Positions 1 to 13,200 of a DNA stretch of 64,000 nt are shown piece by piece. Each line of letters starts with the position of its first letter. The stretch's first letter is position 1. The stretch lies in contig CP136063.1 in NCBI GenBank assembly GCA_032622095.1, positions 185,793,956 to 185,857,955 on the forward strand, written 5' to 3'. The position numbers were made by a program, and so were the translations under genes. The DNA comes from Siphonodentalium dalli. Its lineage: Eukaryota > Mollusca > Scaphopoda > Gadilida > Siphonodentaliidae. The notes beneath the pieces were generated by a model. That model was not told the DNA's origin. It ran no database searches and worked only from the letters and a program-made list of their open reading frames with translations.

Positions 1-120
1 GGGCCGATCTCATCGGCCCTAAACCTACAAAATAAGTCTGTTAAAGAATATAAGAATAAATTATTAAAATTGTAAAAAATTGTTAAAAAAAAAAAAAAAA
101 AAAAAATAATAATAATAATT

Positions 121-199
121 GTTAGGCCAATGCATTCTCTTATATATGCGAGGCGACCTATGGTCGACTCGCATATATAAAAGAATGCATTGGCACAGG
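121..199. repeat. Palindrome, 'ccaatgcattctcttatata' family
   Basis: Two near-perfect inverted arms (gccaatgcattctcttatat... and ...atatataaaagaatgcattggc) are centred on 'gcgacctatggtcgac'. This is the inner hairpin of the TTAA-type MITE family seen complete at 11408-11790. Confidence 0.8.
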
Positions 200-279
200 G
201 TATATGGGTTGATACAAAAATCGACCTGGCACTCAAACGGTTAATACAGTGGCAGATGAGAGGAAATCTTGATCTTTGA

Positions 280-680
280 AAGCCCTCCTTTTCAGAATGA
301 GGCCCAGGAGGGTGAATTTAGTAATGCTATCCTGCATAGTGGGCTAGAGTCACCAAATTCACCCTCTGAGGACCTCATTCTGCTTAGGCCTCAACTGCTA
401 TGGGAGACCTAGGATCAGATTAAAGTTTCCCAGTTGAAGTTCGAGGTTGTTTGCCTCGAATATGCAATTTATCTTCTGCAAATTAGGGGATATAGAAACT
501 TCCCAGGTGGGAAATAATAACTAAAAACAATGTTAATTTGAGACTATATATACTTCCCAGAAGATGAGGCCTAAGCAGAATGAGATCCCCAGAGGGTGAA
601 CTTGGTGATGCTAGCCTGCCATGTGGGGAAGCATCACTAAATTCACCCTCTGGGGACCTCATTCTGCAAATGTGTCAGAC
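280..680. mobile_element. MITE, 'gcagaatgaggtccccag' family
   Basis: Repeated inverted blocks of 'cagaatgagg...gtgaatttagtgatgct' and 'ttcaccctctggggacctca' are separated by a ~150-bp core with 'ctatgggagacctaggatca'. Similar copies are at 14011-14416, 27778-28195, 36640-37062 and 53548-54255. Confidence 0.75.
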
Positions 681-687
681 ACATTAA

Positions 688-842
688 CCCTTTCAGTGCC
701 AAGTCCGATTTTTGTATCAACCCATATTTCCTTGATCATTTTTCAAATTTATTGATTATAATAATGTGATACATTATGTATCACATTATTATAATCAATA
801 ATTTTGGGGTTGATAGAAAAACCGGACTTGGCACTGAAAGGG
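688..842. mobile_element. TTAA-flanked MITE, 'cagtgccaagtccgattttt' family, short copy
   Basis: Ends are CCCTTTCAGTGCCAAGTCCG and the inverse, flanked by TTAA at 684-687 and 843-846. The arms reach 'gattataataatgtgatac'. The longer copy is at 19095-19311. Confidence 0.85.
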
Positions 843-1239
843 TTAAATTCAGGCTTGGGTAATAGTCTGAAGTGTCGAAGATGGTCTATCTCTTCGGGGA
901 AACAATTAAATTACAACATCAGTTTTATAAATCCCGATTTTAAGACTACAAATACATGTAGCTATTCTGATAGAGATCAAACTGAAGATGGAGTATGTTC
1001 TTTGTCTATTAGGGGTTTATGTCGATAGTAATGTCAACATAATCCATCAAAACATAACTACAATGCCATAACAAACTATTAGATTGATTCTCAGGCAATT
1101 TTTTGGGGAAAAATCATAGAGGAAGGGAGTTTTATTATTATTTTTTAATGCACATAGTAAGCATGGATTATGATACCTTCCTATGTCTAGTAATAATCAG
1201 AAAATGTAGAGGGGACTTTGTTATGCATATGCACTTATT

Positions 1240-1713
1240 TAAAGGTACTCAATCCGTAAAGAGGGTCCCCATCTCAACAGATTCCAACAACAACAATCCG
1301 ATCAGAGGGTCCTATATTACTATTTCTTTGGCTTTGGGGGTAAAAAATATTTGATTCGAGTCGAGGAACCCATCAAACAAAGCTCAGAGTTATTAGATAT
1401 TGATTTTTGAAATTTGTTATGTTCTCGAGATGAGTACTAATAACTGCCGTAATCTGCTCTGGATGTGTACTCCAAATCTATTCAAACAGACAAGGATGGA
1501 TAACTCTAAAATCAAGTGGTAATTTTAACGCAATTTTGACTGAGTTCTGGGCCAGATAGTATTCCCGATAATGAAAAATAATAGATTTCTAAAATCGATA
1601 TCTAACAAATCTGAGCTTTGATGGGTGACTTCCTCGACTCGAATCAAATATTTTTGACCCCCGAAGCCATTGAAATAGTAATTGAGAGGAGTTTTATCGG
1701 ATTGAGTACCTTT
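1240..1713. mobile_element. MITE-like element with TTAAAGGTACTCAATCC ends
   Basis: The left end 'aaaggtactcaatccg' and right end 'cggattgagtacctttaa' are inverted. Inner arms share 'tttgattcgagtcgaggaac' in opposite orientations. Diverged relatives are at 23800-24215 and 26283-26925. Confidence 0.75.
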
Positions 1714-2335
1714 AATATGATATAAAATTACATTGTACTACCAGTATATGACATAGGGATTACCTATAATGTTATAATGAACCTGACTATTCACAATTGT
1801 TATTGTTGTCTATAAACTGACACTGCTCCATTATAACATGTGATCCTAACTTTCCTCCAGCGCCTTTCAATTGTTCTGGAGTTACAATTAGTACACCATA
1901 CTATGAGGATCAGCTAATCATAGTCTTTGATGTAGTCATCTACTTAATGTTACTATCTGCATATACATGATAGTGACTCATCACACATCACAGAGATATG
2001 TTAAGAGATCATGTATTTTTCAATTAATGCTCAATACGTATGGACATGTTGGTAAAAACATACAAAAAAAAACTTTCAAAATATAGTTCAATGCGGACCA
2101 TTTATTTCAATGAGGCAGAGCCGGAGAATCAAATACATTTTATCATTTGTCTAAGTTCTCAATTGTCAATTAGTCAAGAGTAATTGGTACTCACAATCCT
2201 ATTTATAACAAGTTATATATTAACATCATAACATGCTTGTATTTAAGGGAGCCAGACACAAATTAAAATGCTGATCAATGGCCCCTGTTTGATTGTTCAA
2301 GACCTCCGACAGTCAGACATATTATACACACTTGA

Positions 2336-2505
2336 TTAACCCATTCCTTTCTGGAGCTTCCTGAAATATTGTGAAAACTCTGTGCCAATGCATTCTCTTA
2401 TATATGCGAGTCTCCCTATAGGAGACTTGCATATATAAGAGAATGCACTGGCACAGGATCTTTATTAATGCTGCACCAATGCAGCTCCTGTCATGAAATG
2501 GTTTA
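2336..2505. mobile_element. TTAA-type MITE with 'ccaatgcattctc' core
   Basis: The left end is TTAACCCATTCCTTTCTGGAGC. It contains the perfect inner hairpin 'gccaatgcattctcttatat' to 'gcactggcacagg', and ends near 'catgaaatggttta'. The right TTAA is degraded. Confidence 0.7.
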
Positions 2506-2756
2506 TGGATGTCCCCTGACTTTCATGAGATTTTCTAGCCAGCACGACACAAATACATGCAACCAACTAAAGCAAGCAATTTGTAAGGAAATGTTACTCT
2601 AGCATTTAGTTTATACTTTCATGGTGATTATTTTGGAAATACCTGTGTTTGTTTACATATTATCAACAAATTCATATTACATTACCTTTTCACAGTGATT
2701 TACTAGTTGACAAATAGACTGACAACATATATTTCAACCAATTAAATTAACTTTAC

Positions 2757-2860
2757 CTGAGGCACATGAAGGTAAACCAACTAGCAATGAGGCACACTAT
2801 AGAGATAGTACATCCTATGTATGTGATGTACTCCAGCACTACTACATGGACTTCATCAAG
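2757..2860 (-). CDS. Receptor exon: first transmembrane helix
   Basis: The acceptor is TTGTCTTTGCAG and the donor is TGCCTCAG/GTAAAG. The exon enters in phase 0 and leaves in phase 2. It encodes [20 protein letters not shown] and [14 protein letters not shown]. 'L-x-x-I-T-Y-I-G-C-x-I-S-I-V-C-L' is the typical TM1 of secretin/adhesion family receptors. The next exon should begin in phase 2 with the first intracellular loop and TM2. I read 1-2756 and found no such exon, so the seven-helix part continues beyond the left edge. Confidence 0.93.
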
Positions 2861-5800
2861 CTGCAAAGACAAAAGTAAATTTAATAGCACAGCATTGCAA
2901 AAGTATTTCATACAACAAGTATGCAACAAATATCAGACTATTTAAAACTGTTTTCAATGGAATCAATAGCTTACTCTGTGACATAAACTGATAAAAGCGC
3001 TGTATACTATAAAAAAAATTTGATTCATTCAGATCTATTTTTTTTTATTTCGTGGTTTGTCGCAGCATGAAATTAACATCCAACAAAGCATTTGACCATA
3101 TATTGGTTGACTTAATACCAGCATATGAATGATTGGACCAAAGATCGCACGTTATGTTTGTTTCGGTTTGTCATAAAATGAATGTAATAAAATGCTGCTC
3201 GGCAACAGAGTCCCCCGACATAGTGGCTTCATTTGGAGCGGAGGAATATATTATATGGAATAAATACTTGAGCATTGTCTTAAAACTGAGCTGCATACAA
3301 ATAACCAATTCTGAAAAACTTTTAAAAGTCAAGTTATGACCTCAAATTGGCACAATATCAACAAAACTCTAAGAATACAGGTTCGGACAAAGATACACCC
3401 CAGGATGTATGATTCTATGTCGAGAAGTGGCAACAACTCCGACTGAACTCAAAATCGATGAATGGCAACAAGCCATATTTCCGAATATATCCTGAAAAGT
3501 TACCCATAATTCTGCTGTGATTAAGGAGTCGATTACTGTATAGTATGTCTTTCAGACAGAGAATTGTGAAACATGGTCAAAACCTAATACTGATACCAAC
3601 CTTCGTGCCATGGATGTCCATGAGAACAGCAAAACTGGTAAGATGATCGCAGCTGCATTCGGTGTGCGTATCATTGGTTGATACTACAGAACAACCTTCT
3701 GTAGACCACTCCCCAATGACTCCTCTGTAAATAGAGCAATCATTGTTGAACTGATTTGATAATAAGAGGTGAAGTAGACAACAATATTGTCACAAATCAT
3801 AATACATAGTCAATTTGGCAACAGTACTATCAAATTACCATGTCTTTGAAAGTTGAATCATTTGAAGCATCCTGTTTTTGAGCACACACTATGAAGTATT
3901 TGTAAAGCTAATATCAGTCATAATTTTTTTAAATAAGCATACAGTATATAATGCTCTAAGTAATCGACTTCTTAACCACAGCAGAATTATGGGTAACTTT
4001 TCAGGATTTAGTCGGAAATATGGCTTGTTGTCATTCATTGGAAAGCTCTCGGGGAGAGCTTTCCGATGAATGGCAACAAGCCATATTTCCGACTAAATCC
4101 TGAAGTTACCCATAATTCTACTGTGGTTAAGAAGTCGATTAATTAGGGCATTACTGTATGCTCCATCCAGAGGGTTTTCAGTACAATGAGCCATTTAATC
4201 TTATATCTGAAATTCCTAATCTAGCAGAATGTATTTTAACCCTTTCTATGCTAATTAATCATTAACAAGCAGTTCCCATAGGAAATGTTCAGATAATAAG
4301 CTCATAGGTTGTTTGTTGAGTTTATTATCCAGACATTTCCCCATCAATGAATATAAATTTGTCTGCACTTGTATTATCTTTTCATCTGGCTGTCATCTGC
4401 TCGTATATCCTTAACATCCCTCCAAATGGAAAATAGACCATTTCCAAAGTATACCTTTATAACTGATGGGAGAATCCATTTAGTATAGAGGGGGTTAAAT
4501 GAGTTTTTCCACTGTTTGACATCACATAGTTAATTTTATTCTATAAACACATGATGATTAATGTCAAAGAAAGAGAGAACAATTTACAAATTCACTTGGA
4601 GGCAGACATTTCCACTATATTTGTCTGTTATTGATATAAATCCTTCCTCACCTGCCTTGCTCTGGTATTTTCAGGTATTTACACTGTGATATGAGACCTT
4701 CGTCACGCAGCATTTTCATCTCCTGTTTTGAAGAAAAGTGTCGTTATTGCGAATAATATCATTTTTAATTCCAAAAAAACATTTCAGTCCAAATTTCTGC
4801 AATTTAATTTTATATCTATGAAACACAACCTTTATATAAATGAGTTCATTTATCTGATATCAGAAATGTTTTTTCAATGGGAACGTGAGCATGCATTACC
4901 ATGTTAATTGTAAGTCTTTTAGTAGGTTGTCACTAAAAATTATGGCAACAAAAATACTCACCTCAGAACCCTGTGAATGTGTGAGAATAAATATCACAGG
5001 CTCCTGCAGATCAGTGACTTCATTTTCCCCAAGCTTCGCACTTATTACTTTTGAATTGATGACAGCTGTCTGGCCGTCACTGACACTTCCATTTTCACTC
5101 GGTGTCAGGAGTGTTGAGATGTCACTAAAGATAGCAAATGATGCCCTGACTAATCCTCCTGTGAATAAATAACATAATTCAGTTTTCCCACTAGGGGTTG
5201 GGGGATTACAGGTACCCCTATAGCCACTGGGGGAAACCTCAGTCCATCAACAAACTGCGATTATCTAATATTGTAATACGACCTTGCCCAAACCTGCATA
5301 CAAGGCCTGTTCTGATAGGTCAGTAGCCTGTATTCCCATGGATATATGAACGTTGTTTTGTGGTACAATTCTAGATATTAATCTGAATTGTACCACAAAA
5401 AACGTGGTATGATCAGTGCAATGCTGCCAACGCCTCAAACTTTCAGAATGCTCATAATTCAAACAACACGTGAATTGGTTAATATGATGCTATAGACTGA
5501 TGAAAGGGGCATATAATGGCAACCTACTAATACTTAATTCTATTTAAGATGGAACAAAATAATTCTTATCTGCAAAATATACTGCCAGATAGGCAACGAA
5601 AGGGGGTCGCTGTTCAAAAGTGACGTCATGTTTGACGTAACAGTTCGAAGAGAAGAAATGTTTGGTGAAAATCATACCATGCAGAGATAAAACCTGGGCT
5701 ATTATATAGCAGGTTGCACATCTGTCAATACAATTTCGACAAAAACATAGTCGAATTACAAAAGAAATAAATACACATCGCGTCAGCGTGTATAGTTGAA

Positions 5801-8800
5801 TTTGACCACAGAAAAACTACAATCAGTTTCTTTGTGGTCAAATTCTACTATACACGTACGCCAACACGCAGTGTATTTATTTCTTAAGTATTTAGTAAAT
5901 CATTCTGTAATATAAGCAAAGTTCTTAATACCTATGGTAATTTAAGTAGTTAAAGTCTAGGAACCGCAATTTGAAGTATTAAGATAGATATTGTTAAAAT
6001 TTGCAATTTATCTCTATATATGTCCGACTTCACTATATTCATGACAACATGTTATATCATGAAATATTCTTGATAATCCTTCAGTGGCTAACATCTATAG
6101 TCTACATAATCATAAATCAGAACCAGTCAGAACAGTGAGTTATTTGAGAACGTTACCAGGCAAAATCAACCACATTTGTAACTTGTGTTGCCATTTCCAA
6201 CGTAAGTTCACCTGACTCAAACACACATACATGGTAATTCCATTTAGATGGTTTGTGCCTAATGTGTAGCATATGAAACTTGTAGCAAAGAGGAATAATT
6301 AAACTTCCGATAACCGAATGAGGTACCAATGCTATGCAGGCAGCAGGAGAACGGGATTTGTGCAGAAAAATCTTATTTTGATTGAAGCCATTTAAACTGA
6401 TCAGTGGTCACATTGTGGACAGCTTGTCGCCACCAACCGACTATTAGTTATACGTTTAACTAGAAGTTGGCCGATATATATAAATGTGTCACTTTGTCGT
6501 GGTAAAATCACGCAACTTTTCCGGCCAAGTGCATTTCCATAACAATACTATTGCAAAACACATTACAAATTAGAGTATATGGGGCCGAAATTGGCTATTA
6601 TGTGAGCTAGAAATGGAATGTTAGACAAACCTCTCAGTGACTTCATGAGCGTCCCTTTAGGGACTTTAAAGATATTCTCATCATCCTGTTCAAAAGTGAA
6701 GCCGTCTTCATCAACATCATTCTCTTGCACCACCTTTACCTCAACAACTAAAATAAACATTCAATTATCTAACTGGTTGTTTACATTTTTTTCTCTCAAC
6801 AGATTAGGCATAAAGTGGCAAGCTGATCTTTCATTTAACCTGTAATGTTGACATGCGTTATAACTAGTTTTACCCCAAAGTTACCACTAGATATGTTGAA
6901 GCTATACAGTAATGTTCTAATTAATCGACTCCTTAACCACAGCATAATTATGGGTAACTTTTCAGGATTTAGTCGGAAATATGGCTTGTTGCCATTCATC
7001 GGAAAGCTCTCCCCGAGAGCTTTCCAATGAATGGCAACAAGCCATATTTCCGACTAAATCCTGAAAAGTTACCCATAATTATGCTGTGGTTAAGAAGTCG
7101 ATTACTTAGAGCATTACTGTAGTTCACGTTGGAAGTGTTCAGATAATAAGTTCAACAAAAGAAACTGCTTTGTTGAACTTATTATCTGAACATATCCTCC
7201 AATGAATAGGAATCCTCCTGCACTTGAATTTTCTTTTCATCAGTCTGTTGTCTGCTCATTTTCCTGAACACCATTTCAAACGAATAATGGACCATTCCAA
7301 TATACTTTTCTAATTGGGTGGGAGAATCCATTTAGTAAAGAATGGTATTAAGTTTCAGTTGCATTGTAAAGTTATTTAATGCCACATTTCTCCAACTTCC
7401 TCCATTCCATACATATGAATTAAAGACCATTCCAATGTATACTTTATAACTCAGTGGGAAAGTCAGTTTAGTATAGAAGGGTTAATTTGTACATACCAAT
7501 ATTTTCTCTATCAATAATTATGTTCACTGGAACCGTCATTGATTCAGCAATAGATGAGATTGTATCCTCAAACGATGAAATGAAGGATGTTGCTGCTTGT
7601 TTTCTACCGTTGTTTGACATTGCTTTCAAGTTTTTCATATTCTTTTCATTCTGAATTTCTTCTGCGATCGTTGAAACATTCTGTTGGTAAAGAAATAAAG
7701 AAGTTCAATGATGAACTTAAAAATAAAATGTCTCTTTGTAACCAATGAAAATTTTACCATTGGACATTACAATGACAATTTTAATAATCTATTAAATCTA
7801 TTATGCTTATGCTTCCATAATAATTTATGTTTAAAGTGTAAATCGTTGGATCAAATAAAAAATATCAGATACACGTACATTCCCACTTGTCAAGTCTGAA
7901 CTCTAATAGCTACAAAGGAAAGACATATACTTTGGGATGGGCCTATTCATTCCCATTCTAACATCCCAGCTGTGTATCTCTCAAGGGTTTGAAAAGATAC
8001 TTCATATCAAAAGTTGTCATTAAATGGAATAAAAGGCATGTGAAACATTAATATACTCTTTGAAAGCAGGTAAGTAATATATCATATCATTTTTCGATAT
8101 ATTTGATTTTCGCAACTAAATTATATTATCTATAAAGATGTCTGTTAATTACCACTGTGTTTGTATCAAAACAACTAAATGGACAGAGAAGTGGTGATGG
8201 TATTATCTTACATTTGTACAGTGTATACTACACAATAAAATATTGAAATGGAAATTGTAAATCATAAGTATGCTGAATTCTTTCAGCATTATATAATTTG
8301 ACTGCATGAATCTAAAATATAGCGGTGATCATGTCAGGCTAATATAGAATTAATTTATTATAAGCTTTGCTTTATTGAATGTTTTGCCCCAACCCCAAGC
8401 CCCTACATGACTTGAGCTGCAGTTAGTTAATGCATGGTACCATGCAATATGTCAATATTATACATATGTACATGTATATAACAAATTCATAGGGTACTAA
8501 TGATTGAACAAGACTATAGTCACTTATAATAGTGATCTGAAGCTACTCATGGGAACACATATACCTTAATCTTCCAATAACACTAGGAACACTACTAGGA
8601 CACTAATATATATAATTGAAAGTTACCAGGAACATGTTCAAATATATAATATATAGAATGAATGCATGTGGACAAGACAAAATTAGTCACCTCTACCCAC
8701 ACCTCAGGCACACCTCGAGATCTACCCACACCTCAGGCACACCTCTACCACACCTCAGACACACCTCTACCCATACCTCAGTAGACACACTTCCATAGGC

Positions 8801-10237
8801 ACACCTCAAGCACACATCAGACCGTGCACCTTAGGCACACCACATCCACACCTTAAACACACCTCAGAAGCACACCTCAAAAGCACACCTCATGCCTCAT
8901 TTAAATATTTGGCCCCACACCTCAACCACACCTTAGGCACATCTCAGCCCCCACACCTCAGCCATCTTTCAGGCCCACACCACAAGAGCACCTTATCTAC
9001 ACCTTAAACACACTGCAAAACTATAAGGGAGATAATGGTGCGTGTAAAAATTTTCTAAAGTGACGTTGTTGGTGTCAGGGGAGGGGCTATTTTTAGCGCA
9101 GATTTAGACCAAATTGATATATTATTCTTCTCCGTGATACGAGGAATATAAACGTATGATTTAAAGACGCAAAATTGGTGCCGTTTGGGTGAGAGATTGG
9201 GGGGGGTAATAACTATGATAAGAATTTGTTTTGTTGCGATTACCACCAAACTTATATATAATCATCTCCATTATATAATGCATGCATGAGTCTAATAGAC
9301 GTGGTTTAAATATGACAAAAGTGGCGCGGTTCAAGTCATGCATGAGGAGAGTTGCACCAAAGTTGATACAAATATATTTAGCACTGATTCCACCAAATTC
9401 ATGCACGTTCTTTTCTAATGATATGATGAATTAAATCACATTTGGGGTCGTTTGGGTCATGGATGGCTTGAGGAGATTCACTAGCATTTATAAGATTGTT
9501 CAATTCGCCGATATCCAACAAAGTTATATATAGTCATCTCCCAGGCCATCTCCGTGTCGTTCTAAGGAGTTTTTGGCATTCCAATTTCACAATCTCGACA
9601 AATGATGACCGAACTAAGTCACTTGAACAATTATATAACTGTCATATTTATATGGGGATGGAAATCAGGGCATTCCTATAATGATCTAGCAACACAGATA
9701 TATAGAAGAAAGTATTAAAAGTATATTTATATCAATCTATTTAAGAGATACATATATTCATTCAAACTGAGGGACCTTGAATAGTCAGAGGATTGCATAT
9801 TAGAATGACTCATGTATATATTATAACACGATTGAGTCTATCCCATTCAATATAGTTTCCACACAAAAAGTTACAATTGCCAAGAGATATGGAAATGTAG
9901 AGCAGGCCTGTTCAAAAATAGTGGTCACAGTGTGCAGTCAAATATGGTTACTTCTGAGATAAAGGAAAACGCAGTCAGTAGAACATGACTTTTCAGGATC
10001 CTCCAATAGTGACATCTGACAAGGGTATATCTGCCCAATACAGAGGATTTCTTTCATTTTTAGAACAGACTCATCGCCTAACATAAACAACTCAAAATCT
10101 AGCTGCTATACCTGCATAACATCATTTCTTTTAAACTGAAAATGATTAGCCAGTATATAGCACCAGAACAGAGGAGCACCTGGAGTCCTGGACATATATT
10201 TAAAACATCTGTATCTTCATGAAGATATGATAAACTA

Positions 10238-10268
<31 letters not shown>

Positions 10269-13200
10269 ACATCTCTATGTAAAACACAATTGTCGTCTTT
10301 TGTTATTTCGAACTAATGTGTTTATGATGTTCATGTTTCATGCTATAACGTCTGAAGTATACGCAGTTGTAAATAAGTAAATACATGTACATCTTTATTG
10401 GTGGGACGGATTAAACGCGATACATAAAATGATAATCGCTCTGACCTGACAAGGTGAGCCACTACTTATATTCCATGTGTAAGAATCATGTTTTGTGATG
10501 CCATTTGGATATACAATTTATGAGAATACGTGTAACACTTTGAGAGCAAGAGTATTCTCTATTCCCACCAAATATCCACAGAGGGTTTCACATCACTTTA
10601 ACCTGGGCAACACCGGGTAACCCTGCTAGTTTCTGATATAATTACTCTGTATTAATACAATTGGGCCAAACCACAAACATATAAAATGCAAAGTAATTCA
10701 TATAAGTCTGTGGTCAACACAGATGTGGTTATACTGTGTTAATTATATTAGAAATTAAAATTATTCCCTTTTATTACATTTCAGTAAACATCAATCTAAA
10801 AATGCATTTTCAGTGGCAGGGCTGGCGGTCTAGAAAATCCAGGAGGGCTATTAATAGCCCTCCCAGATTTGCCTAGGAGGGCTATAGCCCTCCTCAACTT
10901 TTCCAGTTTTGATATTTTACCTGAGTTAATACTCAGGCCTGGCATTTTGATCATTGCAGGAGGGCTGAAAATAGCCCTCTTGGGTTGCCTTAGAAGGGCT
11001 ATAGCTAATAGCCCACCTAGACTTCCCCTCTTCTCTTGAATTCATGTTATCTGTGCAGTGGATATTTTTAGTGGCATTGAACACTGTCTGGTTCTTTGTT
11101 GCTGAGAAAATACCAGAAGATGTCAGAGATTAGCAGAAAGTTTTTGTTATATGTCCTAACAGGTTAGTTTCACAAAGTGAATTTCATGTTGGCGAGATTT
11201 TATCAGCTTTAGGGGGGCTGAAAATAGCCCTCCTGGAGTCAATTTTGCGAGGGCTGTAGGAGGGCTATCAAATAGCCCTCCTCAGATTTCCAGGCCTGCA
11301 GTGGGAGATATCATCAAGTAATACAAACTTAATATTGGCATTACTGTGGCATGTTGCCATGACAAAACTCATACCCTCAACGTTCACATCCATTCACATC
11401 TATTTAACCCTTTACCCAACAAACCGGCCAAAACAAGCTTCAACAGCCTAAAATATCTTCGGTCTGTCTCAATAGAACCATACACATATGGATATCATTG
11501 GAACCGGCTCCTTGACCACATTGTGATAGTTACAGTTATGCCCTGTGCCAATGCATTCTCTTATATATGCGAGTCGACCATAGGTCGCCTCGCATATATA
11601 AGAGAATGCATTGGCCTAAAACAAATCTTTTTTTTAACACTTTTTACCATTTTTTCTTACATTCTTTAACAATTTTATAATTTTTAATGTGTTAAGCCAA
11701 TGCATTCTCTTATATATGCGAGGCGACCTATGGTCGACTCGCATATATAAGAGAATGCATTGGCACAGGGCCCTTCTGTTGGGTAAAGGGTTAACACCTC
11801 CATGACTGGAGCTTCTTGAGATTTTGCGAAAAACCTGTGCCAATGCATTCTCTTATATATGTTTGACCTTGCAAGACATTGCATTCTCGTATATATATAT
11901 GCAAGGTTCCCTATGAAGACTCACATATATGTAAAGACAATGCACTGGCACAGGATCTTTAATGCTGCACCTGCGGACCTCCCATCATGAAAGGGTTAAA
12001 TACATAAACTAATATCAAAATGAAATAAAAAATGAAGTGGATATAATTTACCAATGAGTAAAATGTCTGCAATAAACACAAATAAATAAACAAGTGTAAT
12101 TTGTCAATACCAGACGGCCACTGAAACAACCGTGCCCGTGTGGTATTGATGTCAGACTTTGAGTCGCAAGGCGCGCTTGCCGTCATGGACTGGGGGTTCG
12201 AATCCCACCCAATCCCCAAAAAATTTGCACTGTCTCAAAATTACACCTGCTTCTAAAAATAGGCGCCTTTTGTGTTATATAGTCCCAGATGTGTTCAAAG
12301 AACAACACTCAGCATGTCTCAGACACGCATATATAACATGCTACTGTGTCATATCTGCTATATATTATATACAAATAAATAATGTTAATTTGGATTCTCG
12401 CTGTGTCAATGTTACCAGCATACAGTAATGCTCTAAGTAATCGACTTCTTAACCACAGCAGAATTATGGGTAACTTTTCAGGATTTAGCCAGAAATATGG
12501 CTTGTTGCCATTCATCGGAGAGCTTTCCGATGAATGGCAACAAGCCATATTTCCGACTAAATCCTGAAAAGTTACCCATAATTCTTCTGTGGTTAAGAAG
12601 TCGATTACTTAGAGCATTACTGTAAATGTTGTGATTAGACTCTAACATACAGTTATGCCCTAATGAATCGACTGCTTAACCACAGCATAATTATGGGTAA
12701 CTTTTCAGGATTTAGTTGGAAATATGGCATGTTGCCATTCATCGGAAAGCTCTCGGGGAGAACTTTCCGATGAATGGCAACAAGCCATATTTCCGACTAA
12801 ATCCTGAAAAGTTACCCATAATTCTGCTGTGGTTAAGAAGTCGATTACTTAGAGCATTACTGTGTATATTTGCAGTTCTAATTAAAATTAGACTCTCGAA
12901 CAAGCTATGTGTTAGAGTCTAAACGATTTCACTCTCATTTACCTTACTGCCGCTATATTAAAGTAGCTTCTGCATTCCATCTCTGCAGTATGATGTCACA
13001 GTGCACAAATCATGTTATGATTGCCACATATCTCCTTTCGGTTTCGTTTTTGGAAATAAGTAATTCTATTCTCCTTGTTAGGTATTATTGGTCAATTATT
13101 GACGCTTTTAGTGTTGAATTAGTTATCGTAATCTCTAATGATGTGAGCACTATGTGAAATTATCAATATGACTGAAAATGCATTGCGCTATTTTAGAATC

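Larger units (their letters stand above)
1..2756. other. Left edge: intron of the receptor gene, filled with repeats
   Basis: No exon was recognised here. It holds a poly-A run (about 86-106), a palindrome with 'ccaatgcattctcttatata' arms (121-199), a 'gcagaatgagg' family element (about 280-680), a TTAA MITE (688-842), a TTAAAGGTACTC element (1240-1713) and another MITE (2336-2505). If the gene model is right, all of it is intronic. Confidence 0.6.

Noticed and set aside
1-2756. TM2 exon of the receptor
   Set aside because: I found no phase-2 exon with the expected hydrophobic helix; the open stretches here are translated repeats.
8680-9015. CRISPR-like array
   Set aside because: Units are irregular, there are no unique spacers of constant length, and the DNA is eukaryotic.
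11634-11884. Minus-strand frames starting near the MITE palindromes
   Set aside because: They translate the MITE hairpin arms; the same peptides recur at every copy (44332, 53003, 53831).
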